A DNA stretch of 64,000 nucleotides from Arsukibacterium sp. MJ3 (GTDB taxonomy: Bacteria > Pseudomonadota > Gammaproteobacteria > Enterobacterales > Alteromonadaceae). Every line of letters starts with the position of its first letter. Within the stretch, counting starts at the first letter, position 1. Below, piece by piece: positions 50,054 through 58,892 of the stretch. The notes under the pieces were generated by a model that was not told where the DNA came from, did no database searches, and saw nothing but the letters and a program-made list of their open reading frames with translations. The stretch lies in NCBI RefSeq assembly GCF_000987765.1, contig NZ_LAHP01000017.1, positions 1 to 64,000 of the forward strand, given 5' to 3'. A program made the position numbers and the translations under genes.

Positions 50054-52738
50054 ATGGCTTTACGCAACTTATTAAAACTAAGCGCAGTAGCATCAGCATT
50101 AATGCTGGCGGGCTGTGGCGGCGATCTGGTAGTGAATGCTGCCGGAAGCACCCCTACGCCGCCTCCAACTGGCACCCCTACCCCGCCACCAGTAACTAGT
50201 GCCTGCCCAGCCTTTGCCACCGTAGGTAGCAGCTTAGCCGGTGTTGAGCTGCCCGTGTGTGAAATTAGCGGTAACATTACCAGCGATACCCGCCTGAGTA
50301 ACGATATTGCCTGGGCTCTGAGCGGCAAAGTGACTGTCGGTAACGACAATGCGAACAGCGCTACCCTGACTATCGAGCCAGGTACCTTTGTTTATGGCAA
50401 AAGCGGTGCCGATTATTTGGTTGTTGCACGCGGCTCAAAAATTCAAGCCATTGGCACCGTGTCTAACCCTATCGTGATGACCTCAGTTAATGACATGCTA
50501 GGTTTGTCAGATGAAAACTCGCATGCCGAATGGGGCGGTTTGGTTATTTTAGGTAATGCACCAAGCAATAAATGTGATCAGGCTAGTCTGGCCACGTGTG
50601 AAATTCAAGCAGAAGGCGAAGCCGGCCCATACGGCGGTGCAAATCCAGAAGATGACAGCGGTGCACTGCGTTATGTGCAGGTGCGTTATGCAGGCTTTGA
50701 AGTTATTCCGGATAACGAATTAAACGGTATTACCTTTGCCGGCGTGGGCAGTGGCACTGACGTCGAGTACATTCAGGTACACAACAACCTGGACGACGGC
50801 GTTGAATTTTTCGGCGGAACGGTAGATGCCAAATATGTAGTATTAACCGGTAATCGCGATGACTCGTTAGATTGGGCTGATGGCTGGAGTGGCCGCATGC
50901 AGCACGTGTTGGTGGTTCACAACCAAAATGGCACTAAAGCTAACCGTGGCATTGAGGCCGATAATCAATCAGGTAACTTTACCGCTCAGCCAGTAAGTAA
51001 CCCCCGTATTGCTAACATGACCATTATTGGTAATAACTTCGATGGTGATGACGACTCAGAAGGTATTTTACTGCGTGCCGGCACGGCGGGCGAATTATAC
51101 AACATTATCGTTACCGGCCCGACTGGCATGGGCGAGTGTTTTGAAATCAACTCTGCTGAGACAATAACCAATGCTACCAGCGGTAGTATTGTATTTCGAA
51201 ACTCCATTATTGATTGTGCTGAACCCTTTAAAAATAGTGTTGATGGCAATGGCAACGTTACCTTAGATGCACAAGCCTGGTTCCTGGCACAGCCAGGTAA
51301 TATCGTAGGTGATGCCTTACTAGGTGGCTATATTCCGGCGCCAAACTCACCGGCACTGGGAAATGGCTATAACGTGTCAAACAATGTTGACTCATGGTTT
51401 GACAATGTCACTTATATTGGTGCTTTCAATGGCAGCACCGACTGGACTGAAGGCTGGACATTTGGCTTACATGCAGATGACGACTTAGCAGCTTGTCCCG
51501 CTGGCACCTCTGAAGTAAACAGCTTAACCGGTCGAATTAACTGTCAATTAAGCGGTGACATTACCACTAACGTCACGCTAGCGGCTGGCGCTGACTATGT
51601 GTTAAACGGTCGGGTACGGGTGGGTGTGGATAACAGCACAGCAGCAACATTAACGGTACAGCCTGGCGTGACGATTTATGGTAAATCGGGTGCCGACTTC
51701 CTGGTAGTAACCCGCGGCTCGAAAATCGAAGCTAACGGCACAGCGGCTAACCCTATTACCATGACATCAGTACAAGACGTAATAGGCTCACCCACTGCAG
51801 CGGGTCAATGGGGCGGTTTGGTATTGCTGGGTAAAGCACCATCGAACAAATGTGACCAGGCTAACCTGGCCGCATGTGAAATTCAGGCAGAAGGTGAAGC
51901 AGGCCCTTATGGTGGCCCTAATACCACCGATAATAGCGGAACATTAAACTACGTAGTGGTTAAGCATGCCGGTTTCGAAGTTATCCCGGATAACGAATTA
52001 AACGGTATTACCTTTGCCGGTGTAGGTTCAGGTACTAAATGCAGCAATATTCAGGTACACCAGAACGTCGATGATGGTATCGAAATGTTCGGTGGCAGCG
52101 TGAGTTGTAAAAACGTGGTGTTAACAGCCAACGGCGACGACTCAGTAGATTGGGCTGATGGCTGGAACGGCAAACTGCAATTTGTACTGGTAAAGCATGC
52201 CGCTGACGGCGCTAAAGCTAACCGTGGTATTGAAGGCGACAACCAGTCAGGTAACTTCACTGCGCTGCCGGTTTCTAACCCAATGATCGCCAACATGACC
52301 ATAATCGGCAACAGCTTCGATGGCGATGACGACTCTGAAGGCGTATTGCTGCGTGCCGGCACTAACGCCCAGTTAGCCAACTTTGTTATTACCGGCCCAA
52401 CCACTATGGGCGAATGTCTGGAATTTGACTCAGCTGAAACAAAAGCCTTAGCGGCAGCCGGTTCATTAACCATGACACATTCGGTCATTGCCTGTGCAGA
52501 GCCCTTTAAAGGCGACTTGGGTAACGGCACCACTACCGAGCAGTGGTTCCTGGGTCAACAAAGTAACAGTGTAGCTGCCAACCAGGCCGCGGTACTGAAC
52601 GGAATATTTACTATCGATGCTACTGCACCAAAAGATATGTCTGCGCTTGATAACTTTTTCGAAGCCGTCAACTTTATTGGTGCAGTGGGCGCCAGCAATG
52701 ACTGGACTGCAGGCTGGACCGTTGGTTTAGAAGACTAA
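50054..52738 (+). CDS. large internally duplicated beta-helix surface lipoprotein (unknown function)
   Basis: An 894-residue lipoprotein that I cannot assign to a named family. It has lipobox LAGC (C21), a Pro/Thr spacer (about 32-47) and two tandem homologous halves (about 49-475 and 480-894). Each half has the same motifs: SNKCDQ, CEIQAEGEAGPYGG, AGFEVIPDNELNGITFAGVG, DDG-E-FGG, a DWADGW block and FDGDDDSEG. The short hydrophobic repeats (NIVVTGN-like strands) and Asp clusters suggest a right-handed parallel beta-helix, possibly calcium binding. A 32-base exact DNA repeat (50711-50742 and 51989-52020) shows a recent or converted duplication. It is followed by a TonB receptor, and a candidate PhoB box lies upstream. 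Possibly a capture protein for that receptor; this is inference. Confidence 0.85.
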   Translation: MALRNLLKLSAVASALMLAGCGGDLVVNAAGSTPTPPPTGTPTPPPVTSACPAFATVGSSLAGVELPVCEISGNITSDTRLSNDIAWALSGKVTVGNDNANSATLTIEPGTFVYGKSGADYLVVARGSKIQAIGTVSNPIVMTSVNDMLGLSDENSHAEWGGLVILGNAPSNKCDQASLATCEIQAEGEAGPYGGANPEDDSGALRYVQVRYAGFEVIPDNELNGITFAGVGSGTDVEYIQVHNNLDDGVEFFGGTVDAKYVVLTGNRDDSLDWADGWSGRMQHVLVVHNQNGTKANRGIEADNQSGNFTAQPVSNPRIANMTIIGNNFDGDDDSEGILLRAGTAGELYNIIVTGPTGMGECFEINSAETITNATSGSIVFRNSIIDCAEPFKNSVDGNGNVTLDAQAWFLAQPGNIVGDALLGGYIPAPNSPALGNGYNVSNNVDSWFDNVTYIGAFNGSTDWTEGWTFGLHADDDLAACPAGTSEVNSLTGRINCQLSGDITTNVTLAAGADYVLNGRVRVGVDNSTAATLTVQPGVTIYGKSGADFLVVTRGSKIEANGTAANPITMTSVQDVIGSPTAAGQWGGLVLLGKAPSNKCDQANLAACEIQAEGEAGPYGGPNTTDNSGTLNYVVVKHAGFEVIPDNELNGITFAGVGSGTKCSNIQVHQNVDDGIEMFGGSVSCKNVVLTANGDDSVDWADGWNGKLQFVLVKHAADGAKANRGIEGDNQSGNFTALPVSNPMIANMTIIGNSFDGDDDSEGVLLRAGTNAQLANFVITGPTTMGECLEFDSAETKALAAAGSLTMTHSVIACAEPFKGDLGNGTTTEQWFLGQQSNSVAANQAAVLNGIFTIDATAPKDMSALDNFFEAVNFIGAVGASNDWTAGWTVGLED

Positions 52739-52747
52739 CAGCAACAC

Positions 52748-52779
52748 ACACTGCCAGCTAAGCCTGGCAGTGTTGTTTT
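52748..52779 (+). terminator. terminator-like hairpin between lipoprotein and TonB receptor
   Basis: ACACTGCCAG and CTGGCAGTGT pair around a 6-base loop, followed by TGTTTT. It may attenuate expression of the receptor relative to the lipoprotein. Confidence 0.75.
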
Positions 52780-52857
52780 ATACCAACGCATTGTACTGCC
52801 CTAAGTAAGTGCAATGCGACACAGATGTAATAGCAAAAGCTGATAGGACACGTTCAG

Positions 52858-55518
52858 ATGAGCAGCATACAAAAGTTTAATTTCAGTCGTGTTGGCCGCA
52901 GCGTGTTGCTGGCGCTTAGCACGGCAACCGCACTGGTATCGCTGAGCACCATCGCTCAGCAAACCCCAGCCGCACCGCTACAAGATGAAGCCGATGTTGA
53001 ACGTATTTCTGTATCGGGCCGTCTACTCAGTTCCGCCGCTTCCGCTGCGGCAGAGCGCCGCGAGCAGCCCTATGTTGCCGAGGTGCTCGGTATGGAACAA
53101 ATTTCTCGTGCAGGTGACAGCAATGCCGCCGCCGCCCTGCGTCGGGTAACAGGCTTAACCCTGGTAAAAGATAAGTTTATTTACGTTCGTGGTTTAGGGG
53201 AGCGCTACTCCAGCACGCTATTAAATGGTGCCATGGTGCCAAGTCCCGATCCAACCCGTAACGTTATTCCATTAGATATGTTCCCGGCCGGTATTATTGA
53301 AAGCCTGGTGGTGCAAAAGGCTTACTCACCTGAGCTACCTGCCGCTTTTGGCGGTGGTAATGTCAACATCCGCACCACCGCTATTCCCTTGCAAACCAGT
53401 TTTAATATCGCCGTTGGTACCAGTTACAACAGCCTGAACAGCGATGATGGCTTTAACTATAACGGCGGTGGTGATGACTGGCGCGGTAAAGATGACGGTT
53501 TGCGCGGTATTTCAGCCGAGCTGGCAGCGGCACAGCAGCAGTTTGGGGTGTTAACACCGGTTAATATTGCCGAAGCGTTAGGCGGCATTAATGCGGTTAA
53601 TCTGGCACAAGCTGAAACAATTGTCCGAGAACTGGGTACAGCGTTTAATCGTGATATTGATATCAGCCGCAGCAGCGTTAAACCCGATTTTGATGGCAGT
53701 GTCTCGTTCGGAACCCGTTTTGACCTGGCAAAAAATGTGGTATTTGGGGTGATGACAGGCCTGAGTTACGATCGTTCGACCCAAAATATTGAAGAGCAGG
53801 AGCGATATTACTCGGTGTCAGGTGACAACCTGGTGCCGTTAAACCTGTACGATGATATTAAAGGCACTGAACATCAGGTAAAGCTGTCGGGTATGGTGAA
53901 CTTTGGCCTGGAGCTTGGGGTAGATCACCGCCTGGAAACGTCAACCATTTACCTGCGTGACACCAAAGATGAGATAAAAATTAAAAACGGTGACAGTATC
54001 GAAACCATCAACGAAACTAACCGTTTTAATACCGATACCAGCATTTTATACGAAGAGCGCAGCATGCTAAGTAACCAGTTGCGTGGCAAGCATAACTTCC
54101 CCTATTTAATGGACCTGGCCGTTGACTGGCAATATACCGATGCTAAAGCACGCCGTTATGCCCCGGGTGAAGTAGAGTTTCGTTATCTGAATGAAACACA
54201 GGCTGATGGCAGCGTATTCTCTTTTTTGCGTCGTAACCAGAATGGGGTAAATTACAGTTTCAGTGATATGAGCGATAACACGGAAAACCTTAGCTGGAAC
54301 GCCTCGCTACCACTGACGTTGGGTAAAACCGAACTAACCCTGACCGGCGGCTATGCGTACTTTGAGCGCAGCCGTAATGCGCAAACTGACCGTTTTAACT
54401 TTGATACCGTCGGCTTCAGCTTGCAGCAACTGTCTGGTCGTTTCTCAGAAATTTTCGCTGACAGTAGCATAGTAAACCCTGCCAACCGTTTTAAAATTTC
54501 TAATGTCACCACTCAGGCAGACGATTATCTGGCCGCCCAGATGATTGACGCCGGCTACGCCGCACTGGAACTTATTTATGATTACCAGTTCCGGTTGAAT
54601 GTAGGGGTGCGGTACGAAGACTTTAAACAGCTATCACTCCCCTTAAAAGCGGATGGTGCTATTAGTGGCACTATTACAGACTCAGTTCTACTGGAAGACG
54701 GCTTCTACCCAGCATTATCGTTTACCTGGTTTGTTAACGATGATTTGCAAGCACGGTTTGGTTACAGCCAAACCGTAGTTCGGCCTGACTTACGTGAAGT
54801 AACGCCGGTGTTGTACGTTGACCCATTAACTGACTTTAAAGTGACGGGCTTTACCGGCTTAAAGAGCACCGACATCAGCAGTTTTGATGCCCGTCTTGAA
54901 TGGTACTATGACAACCGTAACTACAGTTTCGGTCTGTTCTATAAAGACCTGGAAAATCCGATTGAAGCGATTGAACTGTCTGGCTCTGACGGTAACCTGT
55001 TAATGTCTTTTCGTAACGCGCAAAGTGGCAAGGTGTATGGCGCCGAAGCAGAGTTTTTGCAACAGCTCAATATGTTTGGTGGTGAGTTCTGGCAAGTGAC
55101 CAATAACTTCTTTGTTGCTGGCAATTTAACCCTAAGCGAATCGGAAATCAGCATTCAGCCTTTTCCTGGTGCTGATTTAACCAATTTAACCCGCGGTTTA
55201 AGCGGCCATTCCAAATACGTTGCTAACCTGCAACTGGGGTTTGACTCAGACAACAATCAGCACAATGCCACTGTTACTTACAACGTGTTTGGCAAACGGA
55301 TAGCCTTTGCCGGGGTTAATGACAAAGACGACGCTTTTGAGCAGCCGTTTCATTCACTGGATTTCACTTATGGTTATACACCAGTGGAGAACATGACGCT
55401 GAAATTGAGCTTGAAAAATCTGCTGGATAAGGATGTTGAAATACTGCAGCAAGGGCAAATCTTGCAAAAACGGGTTGAAGGCCAGAGCGCTAGCTTAAGT
55501 TTTTCCTATAAATACTAA
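52858..55518 (+). CDS. TonB-dependent outer-membrane receptor
   Basis: An 886-residue outer-membrane transporter. It has a signal peptide (about 1-34, ending STIAQQ), a short acidic N-terminus, a plug domain (about 60-175) with ALRRVTGLTLVKDKFIYVRG and GLGERYSSTLLNGAMVPSP, and a 22-strand-type barrel ending in SASLSFSYKY with the terminal aromatic needed for assembly. The substrate is not evident; no siderophore or cobalamin genes are near. It lies in the phosphate island, right after the beta-helix lipoprotein, so a phosphorus-containing ligand is a reasonable guess. It ends at a bidirectional terminator. Confidence 0.92.
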   Translation: MSSIQKFNFSRVGRSVLLALSTATALVSLSTIAQQTPAAPLQDEADVERISVSGRLLSSAASAAAERREQPYVAEVLGMEQISRAGDSNAAAALRRVTGLTLVKDKFIYVRGLGERYSSTLLNGAMVPSPDPTRNVIPLDMFPAGIIESLVVQKAYSPELPAAFGGGNVNIRTTAIPLQTSFNIAVGTSYNSLNSDDGFNYNGGGDDWRGKDDGLRGISAELAAAQQQFGVLTPVNIAEALGGINAVNLAQAETIVRELGTAFNRDIDISRSSVKPDFDGSVSFGTRFDLAKNVVFGVMTGLSYDRSTQNIEEQERYYSVSGDNLVPLNLYDDIKGTEHQVKLSGMVNFGLELGVDHRLETSTIYLRDTKDEIKIKNGDSIETINETNRFNTDTSILYEERSMLSNQLRGKHNFPYLMDLAVDWQYTDAKARRYAPGEVEFRYLNETQADGSVFSFLRRNQNGVNYSFSDMSDNTENLSWNASLPLTLGKTELTLTGGYAYFERSRNAQTDRFNFDTVGFSLQQLSGRFSEIFADSSIVNPANRFKISNVTTQADDYLAAQMIDAGYAALELIYDYQFRLNVGVRYEDFKQLSLPLKADGAISGTITDSVLLEDGFYPALSFTWFVNDDLQARFGYSQTVVRPDLREVTPVLYVDPLTDFKVTGFTGLKSTDISSFDARLEWYYDNRNYSFGLFYKDLENPIEAIELSGSDGNLLMSFRNAQSGKVYGAEAEFLQQLNMFGGEFWQVTNNFFVAGNLTLSESEISIQPFPGADLTNLTRGLSGHSKYVANLQLGFDSDNNQHNATVTYNVFGKRIAFAGVNDKDDAFEQPFHSLDFTYGYTPVENMTLKLSLKNLLDKDVEILQQGQILQKRVEGQSASLSFSYKY

Positions 55519-55549
55519 ACTGGTTTCTACAGTATACTTTTGCTAAAAA

Positions 55550-55580
55550 CAATAACGCCGGTCAATGACCGGCGTTATTG
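55550..55580. terminator. bidirectional terminator between TonB receptor and porin
   Basis: CAATAACGCCGGT and ACCGGCGTTATTG pair across a 5-base centre; A-rich sequence on the left and TTT on the right. It lies between converging genes. Confidence 0.85.
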
Positions 55581-55594
55581 TTTAACCTATTAGA

Positions 55595-56503
55595 TTAAAA
55601 TTTATGTTTAATGCCTACAGCAAGATAGTCACGATCTGGTGCAGTAATGTCAAAGTTAAAACTACTGTACCAAGCGAACAACGTGGTATTTTTACCCGCT
55701 TTATAATCTACGCCAACACTAACGGCATCGTTATCCTCCAGTGTTTGATACTGGGCTTTTAGTTCAGTTTTACCCATCGGGTAAGCGGCACTTAACAACC
55801 AGCCATCCTGCTCCAGGCCACTAACAATATTTTCCTGGCTATGGTAAATAGCACCCAGCTTAACTGCAGCCACTTTACCCTGTGCTTGCACACGCATGGC
55901 ATCAAAGCCTGCCACATCAGAATCCATTGATACCGCGGCATAATAAGCAGTGTTTTTCAGGTTTTCATCACCGTAATACACTGAAGCAGAAAACGCATCT
56001 TCAGCGTCAGCAGCATCTTCCATAATATAGGTTAAATGCACACCAAAGTTATTGTAAGTTGGGGTGTAATAGGTTACTGAGTCATTGGCACGAACTTCGC
56101 CACGCCACAGGTTTTTAACGTCAGCTTCGTAATCACTGAATAAATCAATTTTACCTTGGGCGTCTTTTAGTGCCGTGTCATGGCGGCCTAGACGTACTTC
56201 ACCAAAGTTACCTTTTACACCAACATACTGATTACGTGAAGTAATATTGTCACCACCACCAACATCAGCCATGTCCACACCCCACTCTAACTGGTAAACC
56301 AGTGTTAGGTCATTGTCCAGCGCATAATCACCTTTCAAACCAAACCGTGAGCTATTGCTCTTTAACTCAGAAAATCGGCCATCGCCTTCGTCACTAGACT
56401 GGGCTGATACATTTAACTGCCCATACACGGTCACCGGATCAGCCTGAACAGTGGCAGCCCCTGCCAACGCCATTGCCAAAACTAAAGTTGATTTTTTCAT
56501 CAT
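55595..56503 (-). CDS. outer-membrane porin (likely phosphate-starvation porin)
   Basis: A 302-residue general porin with signal peptide (about 1-21, ending TVQA) and a trimeric-porin-type barrel: DPVTVYGQLNVSAQ, SRFGLKGDYALDNDLTLVYQLEWG, SRNQYVGVKGNFGEVRLGRHDT and a terminal Phe (VGIKHKF). The upstream region carries six PhoB half-sites and a spaced -10, so it looks like a functional counterpart of PhoE or OprP/OprO, though the sequence is of the OmpC-like class. Anion selectivity cannot be read directly. It is divergent from nothing and follows pstB2 on the same strand. Confidence 0.9.
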   Translation of the reverse strand: MMKKSTLVLAMALAGAATVQADPVTVYGQLNVSAQSSDEGDGRFSELKSNSSRFGLKGDYALDNDLTLVYQLEWGVDMADVGGGDNITSRNQYVGVKGNFGEVRLGRHDTALKDAQGKIDLFSDYEADVKNLWRGEVRANDSVTYYTPTYNNFGVHLTYIMEDAADAEDAFSASVYYGDENLKNTAYYAAVSMDSDVAGFDAMRVQAQGKVAAVKLGAIYHSQENIVSGLEQDGWLLSAAYPMGKTELKAQYQTLEDNDAVSVGVDYKAGKNTTLFAWYSSFNFDITAPDRDYLAVGIKHKF

Positions 56504-56566
56504 CTGTTCCTGAGTTAATTCTGATTAAAGCTGCCGCAGCCGCTACCACCATTGCCATCGACCGCC

Positions 56567-56641
56567 ATGATAGGGTTATTGTATGACACTTAAATGACAG
56601 CATGGCATTTTTATGACTATTAAATGATGCTTTTATGACGT
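56567..56641 (-). promoter_or_regulatory. six-half-site PhoB array and -10 of the porin gene
   Basis: Reading plus-strand 7-mers: ATGACAC (56583), ATGACAG (56594), ATGGCAT (56602), ATGACTA (56613), ATGATGC (56624) and ATGACGT (56635). All are inverses of CTGTCAT-like sites, four of them on a regular 11-base period. The promoter-proximal pair is CTGTCAT-TTAA-GTGTCAT, followed ten bases on by TATCAT (56567-56572). Confidence 0.8.
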
Positions 56642-56652
56642 GCCGCAATATC

Positions 56653-57438
56653 TTAACCATAGCGGCCGGTAATGTAGTCTTCTGTTCTTTTCAGTTTTGG
56701 GTTGGTAAACACTTCGTTGGTAGAACCAATTTCAATTAGGTCGCCCAGATGAAAAAACGCCGTGCGATCAGATACCCGTGCTGCCTGCTGCATATTGTGA
56801 GTAACAATAACAATCGTAAAGTTTTGCTTTAACTCATCAATCAGCTCTTCGATAATCGAGGTGGCGATTGGGTCTAATGCTGAGCAGGGTTCATCCATCA
56901 AAATAACATCAGGGCTTACCGCAATGCTTCGGGCAATACATAATCGTTGCTGCTGGCCACCCGATAACCCGGTACCTGGCTGATCGAGCCGATCTTTAAC
57001 TTCATTCCACAAACCCGCCCGGCGCAGGCTTGACTCGACCACGTCGTTCAATTCAGACTTACGTGAAGCCAGGCCATGTAAGCGCGGACCGTAAGCAATA
57101 TTTTCATAAATTGATTTTGGGAAGGGGTTGGGTTTCTGAAATACCATACCGACTTGTGCACGTAATTGCACCACGTCCAATGATGGGTCATAAATATCAC
57201 GGCCATCCATTTTAATACTGCCGGTAACCCGACAAATATCAATGGTATCGTTCATACGATTAAAACAGCGTAAAAAAGTCGATTTGCCACAACCTGATGG
57301 ACCAATGAAAGCAATAACTTCGTTTTCAATAATATCCATATTGACACCGTGTATGGCTTCATTATCACCATAAAACACCTTGACATCACGCGCTGTCATT
57401 TTCACTTTGCCGCTGCTAGTAGTATCAATTTCTGTCAT
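56653..57438 (-). CDS. pstB: phosphate ABC transporter ATP-binding protein PstB (system 2)
   Basis: ATPase of the second phosphate importer. The 261-residue protein has Walker [29 protein letters not shown], Walker [12 protein letters not shown] and IVIVTHNM, ending DYITGRYG. It differs in many places from the copy at 36549, so the two systems are not a recent duplication. It is the last gene of pstSCAB 2; no phoU follows directly, and the next gene on this strand is the porin. Confidence 0.96.
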   Translation of the reverse strand: MTEIDTTSSGKVKMTARDVKVFYGDNEAIHGVNMDIIENEVIAFIGPSGCGKSTFLRCFNRMNDTIDICRVTGSIKMDGRDIYDPSLDVVQLRAQVGMVFQKPNPFPKSIYENIAYGPRLHGLASRKSELNDVVESSLRRAGLWNEVKDRLDQPGTGLSGGQQQRLCIARSIAVSPDVILMDEPCSALDPIATSIIEELIDELKQNFTIVIVTHNMQQAARVSDRTAFFHLGDLIEIGSTNEVFTNPKLKRTEDYITGRYG

Positions 57439-57503
57439 CGCTAATTCCGCCGTAGTTACAACTTGTTCGGTTAATATTCTTAAGTAGGCTGGGTTGTAAT
57501 TGC

Positions 57504-58889
57504 TTACCAGCGTTTTTCATACTTTTTGCGTAGCCAAATAGCCAGGGCGTTTAACGACAACATTAACGCCAGCAGCACAATAATGGCAGCAGAGGTTCGG
57601 GCTTCAAAAAAGTTTCGTAACTCGTTTCCCTGCCACAGAAAAATTTGTACCGGTAATGCTGTTGATTGCTCAAACGGCCCGGTTGGCACCTGCGCCACAA
57701 ACGCTTTCATACCAATAAGTAGCAATGGGGCTGCCTCGCCCAGTGCTTGCGCCACGCCAAGAATAGCGCCGGTTAAAATACCCGGTATCGCCAGCGGCAG
57801 CACATGGTGGAAAATGGCTTGCATTTTTGACGCCCCCAAACCCAGCGCTGCCTGCCGAATAGACGGTGGTATGGCTTTTAACGTAGAACGGGTAGCAATA
57901 ATAACAGTAGGCAAGGTCATTAGGCTTAGCACCAGGCCGCCGACAATGGGCGCCGATATTGGCAATTTAAACCAGCCAATAAACACCGCCGCACCAAGTA
58001 AACCAAACACGATAGACGGCACCGCCGCCAGGTTATTAATATTTACTTCGACTAAATCTGTTAGCTTGTTTTTCGGCGCAAATTCTTCCAAATAAATTGC
58101 CGCAGCAACACCCATAGGCACAGCCAGAAAAATAACCACCAACATCATATATAACGAGCCCATAAAGGCACCGGCCAAACCAGCTGAGGCCAGTGAGCTG
58201 CGAGAGTCTGGGTTCATAAACAAAGCAAAACTGAAACGGTTTTGAATAATACCTTGCTCTGACAGTAACGCCACCCACTCCCGTACTTTAGGGCTTAATT
58301 GCTGTTGTGAATCTGGCAGACTGCGGTCGATATTACCTTTTAGCCACACATCAATATTGGCATCGGTTAACAAGTGTAAACGTTGTGTCTGACCAATAAT
58401 ATCTGGATTATCTATCACCATCTGGCGCAGTGCAAAACGCTCGCCCGAGGTAACAATTCGCGCGGCATCACGCCGATGCGCACTGGCATCGGGCAACACC
58501 TTTTTTAAACCTTCTGTTATTAGCCGATTAAAGTTAATCAGGCCCACTTCAGATTGCCATTCAATGTCACGCTGAAAAAATAAATTATCTAATTCGTCAG
58601 GCTGTTGCTGAGGTTTCTCACTAATTTGAATAATGGCCGGATCAAAATAAATATCCAAGGTAATAGCCGACTGCCAGAATGCCGGTAACCCTTTTGAAAA
58701 AATATTAATAAACAAAATAGCCACCAGGGTCAGGCTGATGACCACGGCGCTTAAACCAATACCTTTGAACAATTTTTCCTGACGATGGCGGCGATTAAGC
58801 GACGCGGCCACTTTTTGTTGCGTTTTACTCAATGCGGCCGGGCTAGTGGTAGCAGAGTCATTGGCTGGGGTCATTTTCATCTCAGTCAT
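57504..58889 (-). CDS. pstA: phosphate ABC transporter permease PstA (system 2, extended)
   Basis: Permease half of system 2. The 461-residue protein is longer than PstA of system 1. After the first helix (about 41-63) there is a periplasmic insert of about 150 residues (about 75-225) with segments such as [14 protein letters not shown] and [18 protein letters not shown], then the five-helix permease core with the loop [18 protein letters not shown]. It lies 3 bases after pstC2. The Lys/Arg-rich N-terminus is cytoplasmic. Confidence 0.94.
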   Translation of the reverse strand: MTEMKMTPANDSATTSPAALSKTQQKVAASLNRRHRQEKLFKGIGLSAVVISLTLVAILFINIFSKGLPAFWQSAITLDIYFDPAIIQISEKPQQQPDELDNLFFQRDIEWQSEVGLINFNRLITEGLKKVLPDASAHRRDAARIVTSGERFALRQMVIDNPDIIGQTQRLHLLTDANIDVWLKGNIDRSLPDSQQQLSPKVREWVALLSEQGIIQNRFSFALFMNPDSRSSLASAGLAGAFMGSLYMMLVVIFLAVPMGVAAAIYLEEFAPKNKLTDLVEVNINNLAAVPSIVFGLLGAAVFIGWFKLPISAPIVGGLVLSLMTLPTVIIATRSTLKAIPPSIRQAALGLGASKMQAIFHHVLPLAIPGILTGAILGVAQALGEAAPLLLIGMKAFVAQVPTGPFEQSTALPVQIFLWQGNELRNFFEARTSAAIIVLLALMLSLNALAIWLRKKYEKRW

Positions 58890-58892
58890 AAG

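Noticed and set aside
57526-58095. 189-residue plus-strand frame inside pstA2 and a similar 193-residue frame inside pstC2 (58846-59427)
   Set aside because: Both lie wholly within well-supported permease genes on the other strand. Their composition is that of a reversed membrane protein gene.
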